A stretch of DNA of 64,000 nt from Siphonodentalium dalli (GCA_032622095.1 CP136066.1:45914911-45978910); one strand, 5' to 3'. Positions 47,301-56,335 are shown, counted from the stretch's first letter. Made by a program: numbers and translations. The notes: generated by a model not told the origin, from the sequence alone.

Positions 47301-49815
47301 ATAACTGACATTCATCCACTATATTCGACAATATGGAAGCATTAGCGTTATCATCATTCGTGGTTAGTATATCGCGTTTGAAAAAATTTAGCGATTGTTT
47401 CATAGAATTTTTAATTAATTTGCCCAATGTGAGTCAATTGCTGACCACGGATAGTCATTATTCTGTTATCAGCTTCCCTGGTTAAATGATCCTGCTATTT
47501 TTAAAACGTATGTTGGTCCTGCTGATGTAGCTTATGTTATTGGTGGGGAAAGTGATGTTGTTAAAAGAACGATGAATGTCTCAAAATATATTTGTGTTGG
47601 TTTCGGTCTTGGTTTTGGCGGAAGCAGGTATAGAACTATTTTGTATAATGGATGATCTGGTTGTTTGGTGCAAAACGATCGGAGTAGTGATATTTATCAT
47701 GGTCGAGTTGCGGAAACCAACACAGGCATTGATATAGTATAGTATGTAAAATTATATACACGCTGTTGGATGTTTTATAATGATAACGAATCGTTCGGAT
47801 TAGCCAAAGATCTCTAAAATTACAAGATATAAACAAAACAATTGTATTTCTTAACAAACTTATATTACCTCCACCAACATCATAGCTTAATCAGCGGGAT
47901 CCGCCAGCATCATATGACATTAGCAGGACCCCTAGTATTCTCATGTAGTTGTCAGGGTTTTTATGTGTTCCTGTCATACCGCCCGTCTTGTTGTAGGCTC
48001 TACAGTCTGACGATATCGCTGATGCTCTGATATATTCTCTATCGACTCCATCCCATGTTCAGGTGAGTATGTACCATCTGAATCGCGAGAGTATAATTGT
48101 ATATAGGCGTAACATCTGACCATGTGAGTGTGATTGTATTTAAGAAATAATGTAGAGGGTGTGTGCTCTATTGGGGGATACGGTCCTGAGGTCGGTGGGG
48201 CATATTTTGTAAATCGCGAAGCTTTTTATTATTATTATTCCCTTGTATAAGCTGAAAGTGTTCTTATTTATTTTCAAAAACTCTGTCTAGAACTTGAGTC
48301 TGGCTCGCGCAGAACTGAAAGTCAGCACAATATTAGCTTGAGTTACACCTGTGAACTATCGATCGATTTCCATGTTCTGGTCACGTGATTCCTCAGGCGA
48401 TGAATTGGAACTGTGAGGGGAAACATGACATTGATCTGAGAATTACATAGGAACACATCTATATGTGTATTGCAATTATACGTCTGTTTTGCTCCCATGC
48501 ACTGTTAATAACCGATATTTAGTTTGGTCTGTTGAAAGAGAACGGCGATTTCGATGAAAGTTGCGACCGCTACACCAAGCACTCAGTAACGACCACGTTG
48601 TCGACATATATAACTGGCTTCAATGCAATCCAGTTAAACTTTTAAAACAATCCCAATTATTCTGCTGAACGATTTTAGTGATTAGGTCAACAGTTTGTGA
48701 CGTCAAGTTCGTGTTACGGTGGGTGTTTTATCAGTATATAAAACGGGTGACCCACTTGGCAGTTGACTAATCACCGAATATGATTTATTGTAACACGGAG
48801 TGTGACATATGGCATATGTAAATATATAGGAGTAGCATCTTGCAAGGTGATAACGATTGTATATGGGTGTAACGTTTGACCAGATTAGAATGATTATATA
48901 TGGGTGTAACATCTTACCAGGTGAGAATGGTTGTATTTGGGTGTAACATCTTACCAGGTGAGAATGATTGTATATAGGTGTAAGATCTAACCACGTAAGC
49001 ATGATTGTATATAGGTGTAACATCCTACCAGGTGATAATGATTGTATATGGGTGTAACATCTGACCAGGTGAGAATGATTGTATACAGGACAGGTGTAAC
49101 ATTTGACCAGGTGCGTATAATTTTATATATGAGTAATATCTTACCAGATGAGTATCATAGTATATGGGTGTAACATCTCAACAGGTGAGAATGATTGCAT
49201 ATTGGTGTAACATCTGACCAGGTGAGTATGAGTGTATATATGTGTACTATGTAACATCTTACCATGAATCATGTGAGTATAATTGCATATATATAAACCA
49301 TCTGACAAGTATTGTTGTTTTTAAATGTAACGTCAGACCATGTGATTATGATTATATATAGGTGTATCATCTGACACTGTGAGTATATTTGTATATAGGT
49401 GTAACATCTGGCCATGTGAGTATGATTATATATAGGTGTAACATCTGACATTGTGAGTATAGTTTTATATAGGTGTAACATCTGGCCATGTGGGTATGAT
49501 TGTATAGGTGTGACATCTGAATCACATGAGTATCATTGTATATAGGTTTACCATCATAATCGTAAACGGGTAATGATGTCTGTGTATACTTTGGAAGCAG
49601 CATGCAATGTTCCACCTGTTCTTCCTGTTTACGAACATAAGTGACATAAACGCTCTGTATCTTTACCATATCAGAAACATACTAACGCTTTTACTGTTCG
49701 CCTTTACAACGGAGGTCAGTCATATAATTATGTAGATGACTATAGGGTCTAATTTGTGTTGGGATATCTTCTGCAGGTACACGATATCCTCATTCGGCCA
49801 GTGGAACAGAAGTGA
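26219..49815 (+). CDS. DHRS11: DHRS11-like short-chain dehydrogenase/reductase, seven coding exons
   Basis: Seven exons join into a 253-residue protein with one frame and consistent splice sites: 26219-26350, 39017-39223, 42018-42112, 43747-43882, 47169-47255, 47997-48062 and 49777-49815. It is a classical SDR: the NADP(H)-binding glycine motif TGASAGIG near residues 12-19, NNAG in exon 2, SLSGHRV with the candidate catalytic serines at the exon 3/4 junction, the catalytic YSATK in exon 4, and SPGFVQTE in exon 5. The order and the ends (STPSHVQ, then VHDILIRPVEQK) match DHRS11. Vertebrate DHRS11 is a cytosolic NADPH-dependent 17-beta/3-keto steroid and carbonyl reductase of about 260 residues; the substrate here is unknown. 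Intron 1 is 12.7 kb and packed with transposons. ATTAAA at 49,981-49,986 is a possible polyadenylation signal. Confidence 0.88.
26377..26832. mobile_element. MITE with about 45-bp terminal inverted repeats
   Basis: CCATGAATCTCTTTTCTGGC, continuing through ACGCGCGTAGAGATCATATT to CCACCA (26,377-26,424), is mirrored at 26,780-26,832. The interior is non-coding. It starts only 26 bp after the exon 1 donor. No target duplication is clear. Confidence 0.75.
26833..28793. other. Intron 1, unremarkable part
   Basis: AT-rich intronic sequence. A 118-codon open frame at 27,396-27,752 shows no recognisable domain and is probably chance. Confidence 0.45.
28794..29092 (+). repeat. Two direct repeats of about 127 bp
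   Basis: 28,794-28,921 and 28,965-29,092 share TTTATAAACTGTTAACAAAA, TACATGACAAAGATGACTCA and AAGGTAAGAATCTTTTTAAG at constant spacing, offset 171 bp. They are about 90 percent alike by eye. Confidence 0.85.
29100..30480. repeat. Degenerate dispersed motif in intron 1
   Basis: A loose motif (CATCCGATCATCACCAAACT, CATATTTATCTTGATAT, GATGAGAGCTATCAAAT) occurs near 29,131, near 30,117 and near 30,286 with heavy decay. The second copy of the 23,910 repeat lies at 29,548-29,692. The rest is plain intron. Confidence 0.4.
29548..29692 (+). repeat. Dispersed repeat, copy 2
   Basis: Diverged second copy of the block at 23,910-24,055, in the same orientation. Confidence 0.65.
30647..31148 (-). mobile_element. 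Non-autonomous Helitron, family 2, minus strand
   Basis: Read on the minus strand it starts TTTAATATATATTTTGGAC, which is the family start TCTAATATATATTTTG with C changed to T. It holds about three core units, each with TTGACCTTGAATTGA- and GACCCGTCCAAAACACTCC-type words. It ends with a CCCGGACGAAGTCGGG hairpin, TCCACCAG and CTAC in place of CTAG. The same family lies in plus orientation at 36,827-38,368. Confidence 0.75.
31149..31535 (-). mobile_element. Second minus-strand Helitron-like unit, head to tail with the previous
   Basis: On the minus strand its 3' end is a CCCGAACGAAGTCGAG hairpin-like stretch, TACATCAG and CTAG (31,149-31,152), directly abutting the 5' end of the unit at 30,647-31,148. 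Its 5' end is placed near 31,535 at TCGATTATACATTTTG. The middle holds a (CATA)n run at about 31,490-31,508. The interior differs from both main families. Confidence 0.55.
31713..31781. repeat. (AT)n then (CT)n microsatellite, left flank of the Helitron stack
   Basis: About 60 bp of alternating AT followed by CTCTCTCTCT. A (TA)n tract also lies on the far side of the stack at 38,369-38,397, as expected if the stack entered a single AT-rich microsatellite. Confidence 0.95.
31782..36826 (+). mobile_element. Head-to-tail array of eight family-1 Helitrons
   Basis: Each unit starts TCTCATATATATTTTGAAGA and ends with a AGCCCGGACAACGTCGGGCT hairpin, CATCGG and CTA or CTAG: Helitron-type ends (5' TC, 3' hairpin then CTRR). 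Unit starts are 31782, 32311, 33244, 33649, 34176, 35109, 35514 and 36447, giving lengths 529, 933, 405, 527, 933, 405, 933 and 380. The 529-933-405 block repeats as a higher-order unit of 1,865-1,867 bp, followed by 933 and a distinct last unit. Copies look virtually identical, so amplification was recent. Inside, a core of about 115-125 bp is tandemly repeated, each with GCCAGCTTCGCGCATGCGCA and GAGCTATCGACTTGAAATTT. Open frames here are only by-products of the repeats. There is no Rep or helicase gene, so the units are non-autonomous. Confidence 0.85.
36827..37599 (+). mobile_element. Family-2 Helitron, unit 1
   Basis: Starts TCTAATATATATTTTGTGAC directly after the CTAG of the preceding array and ends CCCGGACGAAGTCGGG, TCCACCAG, CTAG (37,596-37,599). 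The core has about five units of roughly 120-130 bp with GGTCAAATCGTGACCCCGAC, TGACCTTGACCTTCAAAA and TCAATTCAAGGTCAAATCG. Non-autonomous. Confidence 0.85.
37600..38368 (+). mobile_element. Family-2 Helitron, unit 2
   Basis: A second, slightly diverged 769-bp copy in direct continuation, ending with the same hairpin and CTAG at 38,365-38,368, followed by the (TA)n tract. The junction CTAG|TCTAAT has no extra base. Confidence 0.85.
38369..38397. repeat. (TA)n microsatellite, right flank of the Helitron stack
   Basis: About 28 bp of alternating TA, matching the (AT)n tract at 31,713. Confidence 0.95.
38398..39016. other. Intron 1, distal part
   Basis: No supported feature except the splice acceptor GTGTTGCAG that ends at 39,016. 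A 152-codon open frame that runs through the acceptor is not in the gene's frame. Confidence 0.45.
39017..39223 (+). CDS. DHRS11: DHRS11-like exon 2
   Basis: 69 codons: EMVESLKDQKGKLHAMKCDL, then the FGGIDVCVNNAGIM strand with the structural NNAG motif, ending STDAWRETFD before donor GTGAGT. Phase 0 on both sides. Confidence 0.9.
39365..39720 (-). mobile_element. 3' end of a CR1/L2-like LINE, in intron 2
   Basis: On the minus strand the translation has SGYILWNSLPMI...YDEFKGLLKTHLFAEYY, the conserved C-terminal pattern of CR1/L2-type ORF2 (LWNSLP...FK..LKTHLF). After the stop comes AAGCGCCTTGAAACATCGGT, then GCTATACAAGAC, the usual 3' tail of such elements, and a short terminal repeat of ATGGTATGAT type. 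The rest of the element is missing, as expected from 5' truncation. Confidence 0.75.
39806..40150. mobile_element. Possible decayed TTAA-type element
   Basis: TTAACCCTTTGGAGA at 39,806 is loosely mirrored by TCTCCAAAAGGGTGA at about 40,131. An internal ACATATGTCG...CGACATATATGTCG palindrome lies near the left end. The right TTAA is not preserved. Weak. Confidence 0.35.
40151..42017. other. Intron 2, remainder
   Basis: No supported gene or repeat. It ends with the acceptor CCTTTTAG. Confidence 0.45.
42018..42112 (+). CDS. DHRS11: DHRS11-like exon 3, probable GC donor
   Basis: VNVLALMICTRETYRSLEER, then KVDDGHIFFLN and the first two bases (AG) of a serine codon. The next bases are GCAGGTAACA. 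A GT donor four bases later would shift the frame and destroy SLSGHRV and YSATK in exon 4, so the conserved protein demands a GC-AG intron with donor AG|GCAGGT. Phase 2 at its 3' end. Confidence 0.85.
42113..42114 (+). promoter_or_regulatory. Non-canonical GC splice donor
   Basis: The dinucleotide GC stands where GT is usual. Known GC-AG introns have strong flanking consensus; AG|GCAGGT fits moderately. Inferred only from reading-frame and protein conservation. Confidence 0.6.
42124..42368. mobile_element. TTAA-flanked MITE with palindromic core, next to exon 3
   Basis: TTAACCCCTTCATGACTGG (42,124) is mirrored by CCAGTCATGAAAGTGTTAA (42,350-42,368). The inside holds two palindromic stretches with ATGCATTCTCTTATATATGC, the same core as the element at 8,911-9,277, although the terminal repeats differ. 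It lies 11 bp after the last base of exon 3. Confidence 0.75.
42369..43746. other. Intron 3, remainder
   Basis: No gene. ATGTTCAGATA (about 43,387) and TATCTGAACAT (about 43,430) form a short inverted repeat. It ends with acceptor CTCTACAG. Confidence 0.45.
43747..43882 (+). CDS. DHRS11: DHRS11-like exon 4, active-site exon
   Basis: The first base completes the split serine codon; then LSGHRVDHHQNLNTN, VYSATKFAVRAIAEGVRNEL and REKKTHIRTT. The YxxxK catalytic pair is intact (Tyr and Lys of YSATK). Donor GTAAAA. A second, altered copy of this exon lies at 57,089-57,218. Confidence 0.9.
43883..44422. other. Intron 4, first part
   Basis: AT-rich intron with a TATATA run near 43,977. No supported feature. 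Confidence 0.45.
44423..44715 (-). pseudogene. Fragment resembling a class A GPCR (TM5-loop-TM6)
   Basis: On the minus strand an open frame reads WTTLHINICFHWAGISVTS, then the hydrophobic LFFIIIYGGMLYCAIKN, a polar loop LSQHYDTNENSSHRAK and a second hydrophobic stretch TISFLVIGVLCEIINY. Two membrane segments with a short basic loop fit TM5 to TM6 of a rhodopsin-like receptor, but no family-defining motif is present. A related fragment lies inverted at 45,642-45,839. Both are in intron 4, lack other exons and are probably pseudogene pieces. A membrane protein of another kind cannot be excluded. Confidence 0.4.
44716..45565. other. Intron 4, middle part
   Basis: No supported gene or repeat. 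Confidence 0.4.
45566..45618. repeat. Short inverted repeat
   Basis: CACTAAATTCGATT and AATCGAATTTAGTG are exact reverse complements about 25 bp apart. Confidence 0.8.
45642..45839 (+). pseudogene. Inverted relative of the GPCR-like fragment
   Basis: The plus-strand frame reads NCLHTNICFHRTDVV, MAPLFFVVIYRHMKAI and KNITQHYDKYEASFHETK. It aligns with the minus-strand fragment at 44,423-44,715 (LHINICFH, LFFIIIY, KNLSQHYD). The second membrane segment is cut off by a stop. Confidence 0.4.
45840..47168. other. Intron 4, last part
   Basis: No supported feature. It ends with acceptor GATTGCAG. Confidence 0.45.
47169..47255 (+). CDS. DHRS11: DHRS11-like exon 5
   Basis: 29 codons: SISPGFVQTEI, then IKRNFDEEMSKKLFGSFQ. 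The PG motif after the catalytic helix is conserved in classical SDRs. Donor GTGAGT, phase 0. Confidence 0.88.
47256..47996. other. Intron 5
   Basis: A roughly 50-codon open stretch at 47,478-47,655 looks mildly protein-like (GPADVAYVIGGESDVVKR) but has no start, splice context or recognised family. It ends with acceptor TTGTTGTAG. Confidence 0.45.
47997..48062 (+). CDS. DHRS11: DHRS11-like exon 6
   Basis: 22 codons: ALQSDDIADALIYSLSTPSH, then VQ. Donor CAG|GTGAGTATG, phase 0. The acceptor used is TTGTAG at 47,991-47,996; a nearer CTACAG would break the phase-0 reading by removing conserved residues. Confidence 0.88.
48063..48827. other. Intron 6, first part
   Basis: The first 90 bp already contain one unit of the downstream minisatellite (near 48,100-48,140). 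The rest is plain intron. Confidence 0.5.
48828..49560 (+). repeat. 37-bp minisatellite with splice-donor-like units
   Basis: About 18 units of about 37 bp share GTGTAACATCTGACCAGGTG followed by AGAATGATTGTATATAG. In many units the centre reads CAGGTGAGAATG or ATGTGAGTATG, close to a perfect 5' splice site. The real donor of exon 6 (CAGGTGAGTATG, then ACCATCTG and TTGTATATAGGCGTAACATC) has the same words in the same order, so the array seems to derive from the exon 6 donor region. A diverged insert breaks the rhythm near 49,255-49,340. Confidence 0.85.
49561..49776. other. Intron 6, last part
   Basis: No feature except the acceptor ATCTTCTGCAG. Confidence 0.5.
49777..49815 (+). CDS. DHRS11: DHRS11-like exon 7 and stop
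   Basis: VHDILIRPVEQK then TGA. The C-terminal RP.EQ pattern is the usual DHRS11 ending. Confidence 0.88.
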   Translation, partial: VHDILIRPVEQK

Positions 49816-51939
49816 TGGGAACATCAAACAACACCATCGACGCCGGACGACGTATTGACCAGTCGAATTATGCAAGTCATCTTATTACCGGAACAGCCGA
49901 AGATATACTGTATATCAATACATGATAACCAATTCGCCTTATTGCAATCATACATGCACATTTTTTCAGTTATTATATGTATTAAATATATTTCGTTGTC
50001 ACAACCGAATTCATTCACGCTGTACTTCCTTGAATATAAACTTGGTGTAAACAATATTTATTCCCAATACAAAAAAAGATTAATATTTTAACAAAATGGT
50101 AATGGATGATTATGGGTGATTGGAATGGGGTGAGACAACAAGCCTATTGTGGCTTTTGTGTAAGTCCTCTACCAAAATGTGAATATGAATTTGTCGCTGA
50201 CAGGTTTATTACAACCCGCTGCATATGATGTTATGAATAATAGTGGAGGTGGTATATAAAATTTTCATAATCAATTCATACCCGGTTGATCTACTCATGT
50301 GTAGTCTTTAAATAATATTACGTAGATTTCATTGACGAACTAGATCGCTAAATTACAGTCAGTGCCATGGCAGCTTCTTTGGTTCCCATCTAATTTGTTT
50401 TTTTTTATCGATTACGAGAAAGTTGTCAAAATACGGTATCGGTTGTTTTGTTATCGTACTTGCACATACGTTCTGGACATTATGTGTTATGCAAGCAAAT
50501 ATCACCAATATCACCAATATCACCAACGACATCTTTGATTGTTATGCGAGCAAATATTACCAACTACCATTGATTCTCTCCTCTGTATGCTGAAGGATGG
50601 ATAACGTTTTGGATAGAGGGGACTCAGAGTAATCTCCCTTGAATTGTATTACCTTTGAACACCTTTTATAACGACAGATAATCACCATTGTGACCGAAGG
50701 GCCGCTCGTAATTTTGCTATATGGAAACGAAATATGCGACAATGTTTGCATCGAAAAATTAAATTTTCGGGATTGGGTTACGAATATAATAGGATTAGAT
50801 TGATTAGTTTTACACATAACACTTTCTATTATATGCTTGCCGAAACAATAGAGTGAAATTACTGAAACGTAGATGTTCATTGTGTGTCTCTTAGAAGCCA
50901 CAGTGAAATGCGATTTCGATATATCACTGTATGTTTCGATATACTTCACTGTAGCCTGTCGGTGGTTTACGAGAGCGAAACATTTGAAGACACATTATAT
51001 AACCGCCCGTTATAGTAAACTGTCTGCAAACTTATCGGTTATAACCCATAACCTTATTCGAAACAACAGATATGTCTTATAATTTAAGCCGTCATGTGAC
51101 CACCATAAGTAGAAGGCAGAAGTAAAACAAGCGAAAAACATTCCGAAGAAAATAATACGGGCGTAAAGTTGAAACAGACACTCTAAACACTCAAGTGTCA
51201 TCAGGAATGCGGCGTTTTTGATTGGCTAGCCGGTACTTATCACGCACCATGCAGCTGTGACTCGTGCGCTTGGAATTATAAATTTCGACTTTGGTGACAC
51301 GGAAACTTTGTTACTTTCGATTCGTGTTACATTTATTTGCTCGAGTTATGGTGCTTTGTCTCGGTAATTGTGCACATATGATTAGAAAAGAAGTATTCTT
51401 CCCGAGTAATGTGCAAATTGCTGTAATATTCAAAGCAAAAATGTCGTATAACTTAGCAACTTCAGCTTTAATAATGTGCATATAAAAAAACAAATACATA
51501 CAGTGTTTTTTTGGAATACATGAAGCATCTCATGAGTGTCTGGGAAGCCGCTCGTGAAAATTCGATTTCTTTCCAGACACTCATGATATATTTCGGTATA
51601 TATTCAAACAAAACATTTAGGTGTTCTCTATGTCGTTCAAATTAGTCTTGCAGCAAATTCACATTAAAGTTTGGATTATTTCTCAAGATTTGTGAGAGGC
51701 ATATTGGCATATTTGCATTTTCTTACAAATGTCTGCTATTTGAATCTTTTTCATGTCCAATACGGTCAGTATAAATGTTTCTTTTCGATAAACCTCAGGC
51801 AGCAATACACTATTTCATTAGCCTGTAGGATGGCTGAAGAATAGGATTTTAAGCTTATAATGGCTATAATTGTCAGTTTGGCCTATGTTATTCATGTGAG
51901 TGATGGTTTAATTGTTTTATAAAGGTCCCATAATATAAG
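49816..51939. other. Downstream of the dehydrogenase gene
   Basis: It probably begins with the 3' untranslated region. An inverted repeat (CATGAGTGTCTGG near 51,531 and CCAGACACTCATG near 51,575) is present. A 130-codon minus-strand frame at 50,557-50,949 has no recognised domain. Confidence 0.4.
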
Positions 51940-52078
51940 TTACAGGGCGAGTTGTTGCCGGATACGGTGTCATATGAGGCGAAGTGAGATTAACATCGGG
52001 CGAGGCGCTAGCCGAGCCCGATATTAATCTCGCTGAGCCTCATATGTCACCGTAGCCGGCAACAACGAGCCCTGTAAC
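51940..52078. mobile_element. Palindromic foldback element
   Basis: GTTACAGGGCGAGTTGTTGC...CATATGAGGC...GATTAACATCGGGC is mirrored by GCCCGATATTAATC...GCCTCATATG...GCAACAACGAGCCCTGTAAC. The arms are about 65 bp with a centre near 52,009, and the sequence is GC-rich against its surroundings. Confidence 0.85.
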
Positions 52079-53092
52079 GATTTTATCATGTCACCCACAT
52101 ATCATGTTTTCCGTGTGAGAATTTGAATTACTTATACGAAGTTGATTACCTGCCAGTAAGTAATTTTTTTGTGTATGGCTATTAACTTGTCTAACGTCAC
52201 AGTGACGCGTCATGGGCGTTGAACGTCAACGCATTGAGTCAATGGCTAATCACCAGAAGCAGGACAACACACTTGAGTTTGATAGTTAATTTATGAGTGT
52301 TTAGAATTTCTCAAATATAATACATGCAGGTTTTGGTATATGGTACTATGTCTTTAAATTAACAGAACTTGATTTCCGACAGATATCCCTTTTCTTGGTG
52401 CCAAAATACACCGAAAATATATCGAGGCGGCAGAGTTCCATGAAAAACAAAATGGCGGACATCGACCCCATATGGGAACCTAGCTCGTCCCATATGGATT
52501 CCATATGGGACGGGCTACAAAGATGACGACCCCATGTCTCCTGATATGCTTCTACCAACGGAGCGTCCCCATTGGTCGATCCAACCAGGTGACATGATAA
52601 TATACAAAATGGGATGATGTTTGAATACGAAGTATACTTGTGGAATATGTTGTGGGCCAGATATGTATGGCACTCCATCGGAAAAGAGCCGGATTTATCT
52701 CGCTTGAGATTAGATATCTGCATTTCCAAGCCAAAATGCTCAAATTGATACGATAACTTTTCTTTATTTTTTTAATATATCTTACATATATCTAAGTTGT
52801 GTCATCTCATAATGTGATTGTAGACTGACATTCGCTCTTTCGTGGTCAGCTATGGGGCAAAAGACGGCAATTTCGACCAAAGCATGGTTCAAATGAATAT
52901 CCTGCACTGTCAGTCTAGGGGAGATAATTCAACTTGTAACTAACCATTCGTGTGCAGTTTATCAATGACCATGGCGTAGCAGAAGGTTGTTGTATATTAC
53001 CCCCTCAAAATGGTGAAAATTGCTACCTCATGTTTGAACATTCCGTTGTAGATTTCAACTATGTTATGCCCGAACATGTTCCACTATTCACT
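52079..53092. other. Non-coding stretch
   Basis: It includes a small palindrome CGTCCCATATGG...CCATATGGGACG near 52,488-52,514. No supported gene. Confidence 0.4.
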
Positions 53093-53273
53093 GTAATTAT
53101 ATATGCAATCAACGTCGTTTTCGATGCATCTGTCGGCGTATAGAAGTGTCGGATGCCGAATTACATAATGTATAATTTCGCGAAGCGAAATTATACAAAG
53201 TATGTAGTTCGGCATCCGACACTTCTATACGCCGACAGATGCATCGAAAACGACGTTGATTGCTTATAATTAC
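53093..53273. mobile_element. Near-perfect 180-bp palindrome
   Basis: From TAATTATA...GCAATCAACGTCGTTTTCGA to TCGAAAACGACGTTGATTGC...TATAATTA the arms match almost base for base. The centre is TATAATTTCGCGAAGCGAAATTATA at 53,171-53,195. Only a few differences near the centre and ends separate the arms, so the foldback is young or kept alike by gene conversion. Confidence 0.9.
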
Positions 53274-55486
53274 GACAAACCGCATATTAGTTGGTGATTA
53301 AACAAGTTCTTTTTAAAGAAACTATATTAAAAACACTAAAATAGTAAAAATACCCAAGTGATATTTGTGTCTGGACTCAGCTGCTCTTTTAACCGAAATG
53401 GGAAATTGGGTCGAGAATAAATTGGGCGACCGACCGGAAGTTAGAGATGAACACACACAATTCGATCGCTGTTTCCGACATTCCAACTACACAAAAGCAA
53501 GAGACTACACCCGTAAACTATTAAACTGTACTTGCTGGTGTAAATTTCACTCATTTAAAACGATTCTAGAAAATAGTATTGTCATTTATAAAGGCAGTCC
53601 GATTCGATAGCGATTCCGAAGCGGTGTTCCCAAACTTCGCCACGAATGTGTGGTCTCCGGCGACTCGAAAAGTAAACAGTCGCTATAAAGGTGCATTCTA
53701 TGCTCTCACGACCACTGCCATGTCATATTATTATTGGCACGAAGCTGGATAAATGCTAATACTAATGGTGGAATAGTTATGTAATACATTCTTTTATCCC
53801 CAAATAAATTAATGTACTATTTTGCTGTTTAATCGGCGATAATTTTTCGCTGATATTTGGCGTCTTGCGTTACCACTAGAAACGGAAGTGATTTCTTGCG
53901 ATTTGATTGGTGGACAAAATAAAATTCCGGGTAAATTCGCCCCATGGATATTCGACTTGGTTTGCGAACTTTTTAAGGTATCACTACCCCCAGTGATGCG
54001 GGAAACGACACTTCCCTCCACTGATAGATATTGTCGCTACCAAGCGTATCTAAGGGCCTTGACCAATCAAATGCACGCATTTTAGTCAAAGTAGTTGGAA
54101 TTATAATAATATATTAACATGTCATGTATGTTGTTGAACAAATGAATAACATATTAAAAGTAGAATTTTGTAACAGGCTTCAGTTTTTCTGTGCCATTAA
54201 TGATGTGGTTGTGATAAAATAGGTAACGAAAATGTTGGCGAAAATCGATTTTAAGGGGAAAGGTTAAATTTCATTTGGATATATCAGCTCCCACTCACTG
54301 CCGTCAAATCTGGCTGATATATTCGTCTTTTCAAGTGTTCATGCTACCATTTTTTTAAATAAACTGCGAGCTGTATCTAAAAATTGTCAATTTGATGATT
54401 TTTTTCAGACAAAATGTAGTTGTCTCCTCTCTTTCGTTATATAGCAAGTTGCATCTTATCACTAGAGAGAGCCAGAGAGAGAGAGAGCGAGATAGGTCCA
54501 TTATTACTCCATAGCAACGGAGATTACATATAACACAAATATATGCAACAAAATAATCTTACATATATATCTTGTTAATATCAGCTAAAATCTTGCAAAT
54601 TTTCAGTGTAATTATATTATTTTGCCAGTATAGTGAAACAAAAACTCAACACATGCAATTTGGTATTTAATGAGACGAATGTAGTGGAGAATATACGTAT
54701 ACAAACCGGCTAGAATATATGTATACACAAAAAAAATACTGTAATATATGGCGCGTTCATTTATTGCCAGCTGAGGAAACGAATGAAGCGTACGAATGGA
54801 TTTAATAAAAGACGCTCGTTGCAGAGAAGATCGACCTGTATTGTGATATATAGTATAAGTATATTGTAAACATCCATGTGGTACCTGCTTAACCATGCAT
54901 GCGGCCGGTCTGTAACCTTCTGCCGGTCACGCAGTATTATACTTTCTAAGCCAATGAATCTCCGACTACGGGTGAGGTATGTGTTTTGCCTCCCACAATC
55001 ACAGCTTGATATGGTTTTAAACCTTGCCATGGACCTTTAACTAAATATATCAATAACATGTCACCGCGCCCTGTGCATTCATGCATGCATAACACACACC
55101 GCGGCGATCTATAAAGAATCAGTGAACTAAATGGTTTCCCATAGGCGACAGTGTTAACGTTTCGGCCAAATTCACTGAATTCAAGCCTACAGGCCACTCC
55201 AGTGATGTTTACCCAGCTAGGTTGACACCAGTTGATCACGAAAAATGAATGAAAAATCATAGGTCATGTGTTTACTTTTTAAAATAAATCCTCAAGTGTA
55301 CGACATGGCTATCCGACAGCCAAATTCGATCTGGCAAACCCGAGAACTACAGCAGCCAGTTAAATAAATTTCCCACTCACAAAAATCCATTCCACCATTA
55401 ATTCACCAGTTAAAATTATTTAGATATTATGTACAATTCAAATAAACACGATGCCATCCTTTAATAACGTGACACATGCACTGTTA
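53274..55486. other. Non-coding stretch
   Basis: Short open frames without recognised domains; a GAGAGA run near 54,463-54,492. No supported gene. Confidence 0.4.
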
Positions 55487-55760
55487 AAACAGAACCGTGA
55501 ATTTTCACGGGAATTTGCCGGCCATTTGGGGACCGGTTGGACCGTGAATTTTCCACGGTCTTACCGTTAAAACATTTACAGCCAATCCGTGAATTTTTCA
55601 CGGTCTGTCCATTAAAAAATTTACAGCCAATGCGTGAATTTTTCACGGTCTCTCCGTTCTTGACTTTACAATTGAACCGTATAATTAAACGGTTATGCCA
55701 TTAACAAATTTACAGCAAACCAGTGAATTTTCACGGTCTGCCCATTTATCAGTTACAGTC
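55487..55760 (+). repeat. Tandem repeat of about 43-46 bp, about six units
   Basis: Units contain ATTTACAGCCAATCCGTGAA followed by TTTTTCACGGTCTGTCCATT, each with a small inverted repeat (CCGTGAA...TTCACGG). The first unit is longer and diverged. The ACGG/CCGT words resemble those at the centre of the palindrome at 24,112-24,366. Confidence 0.8.
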
Positions 55761-56335
55761 ACACCATAAAATTCTTAGTATGAGCCTGTTCATGTATTGA
55801 CTGTTGTGGTCATTAATATAGGCCTGATGATTGAAAATTGAAAATCCATTCCTTATAATTTCAAATATATTTAGCATTATTGTAATTTCAACTCCGGACA
55901 GACATATGTATTGTATGAAATGCATATGCAACTGGGGGTGGTTTCAAACAACCTTAGTAAAGCTGAAAGTGTCTGTTTATGTATTTCATGAGTTATCTAA
56001 CCTGAAAATGCATTAACTTACGAGATAACTTTCTGTGCACATTTAATTGCAACTTTGCTAAATCCTGCAGTCCAATTTCACTGCTAGTATACATGTATGT
56101 ATAGTTTGAGTAAGTATAGATTGTCAATGGAATCTATTAAATAAAACGCACAGACGGTTATCGCATATAGGTTAGCGCGTTTCCAGGATAGAAAACTCTT
56201 TGAAAAAAACATACAAAGACAACATCTTTCGCTTGATGGTAAAATATAAATATTATGTAGACAAATAACATTTAATGAACCTGATAAACTGATCACATGC
56301 AAGCTCGGAAACAAACTCCACGCGAACGTCGCCAT
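55761..56335. other. Non-coding stretch
   Basis: No supported feature. Confidence 0.4.

Noticed and set aside
47478-47655. Protein-like stretch in intron 5
   Set aside because: It is only about 50 codons, with no start, splice sites or recognised family.
48828-49560. CRISPR-like array
   Set aside because: Period and regularity come from a continuous minisatellite without distinct spacers, in a eukaryotic intron.
48703-49669. Minus-strand frames of 70-106 codons over the minisatellite
   Set aside because: They consist of translated 37-bp repeats in an intron and change frame with the repeat.
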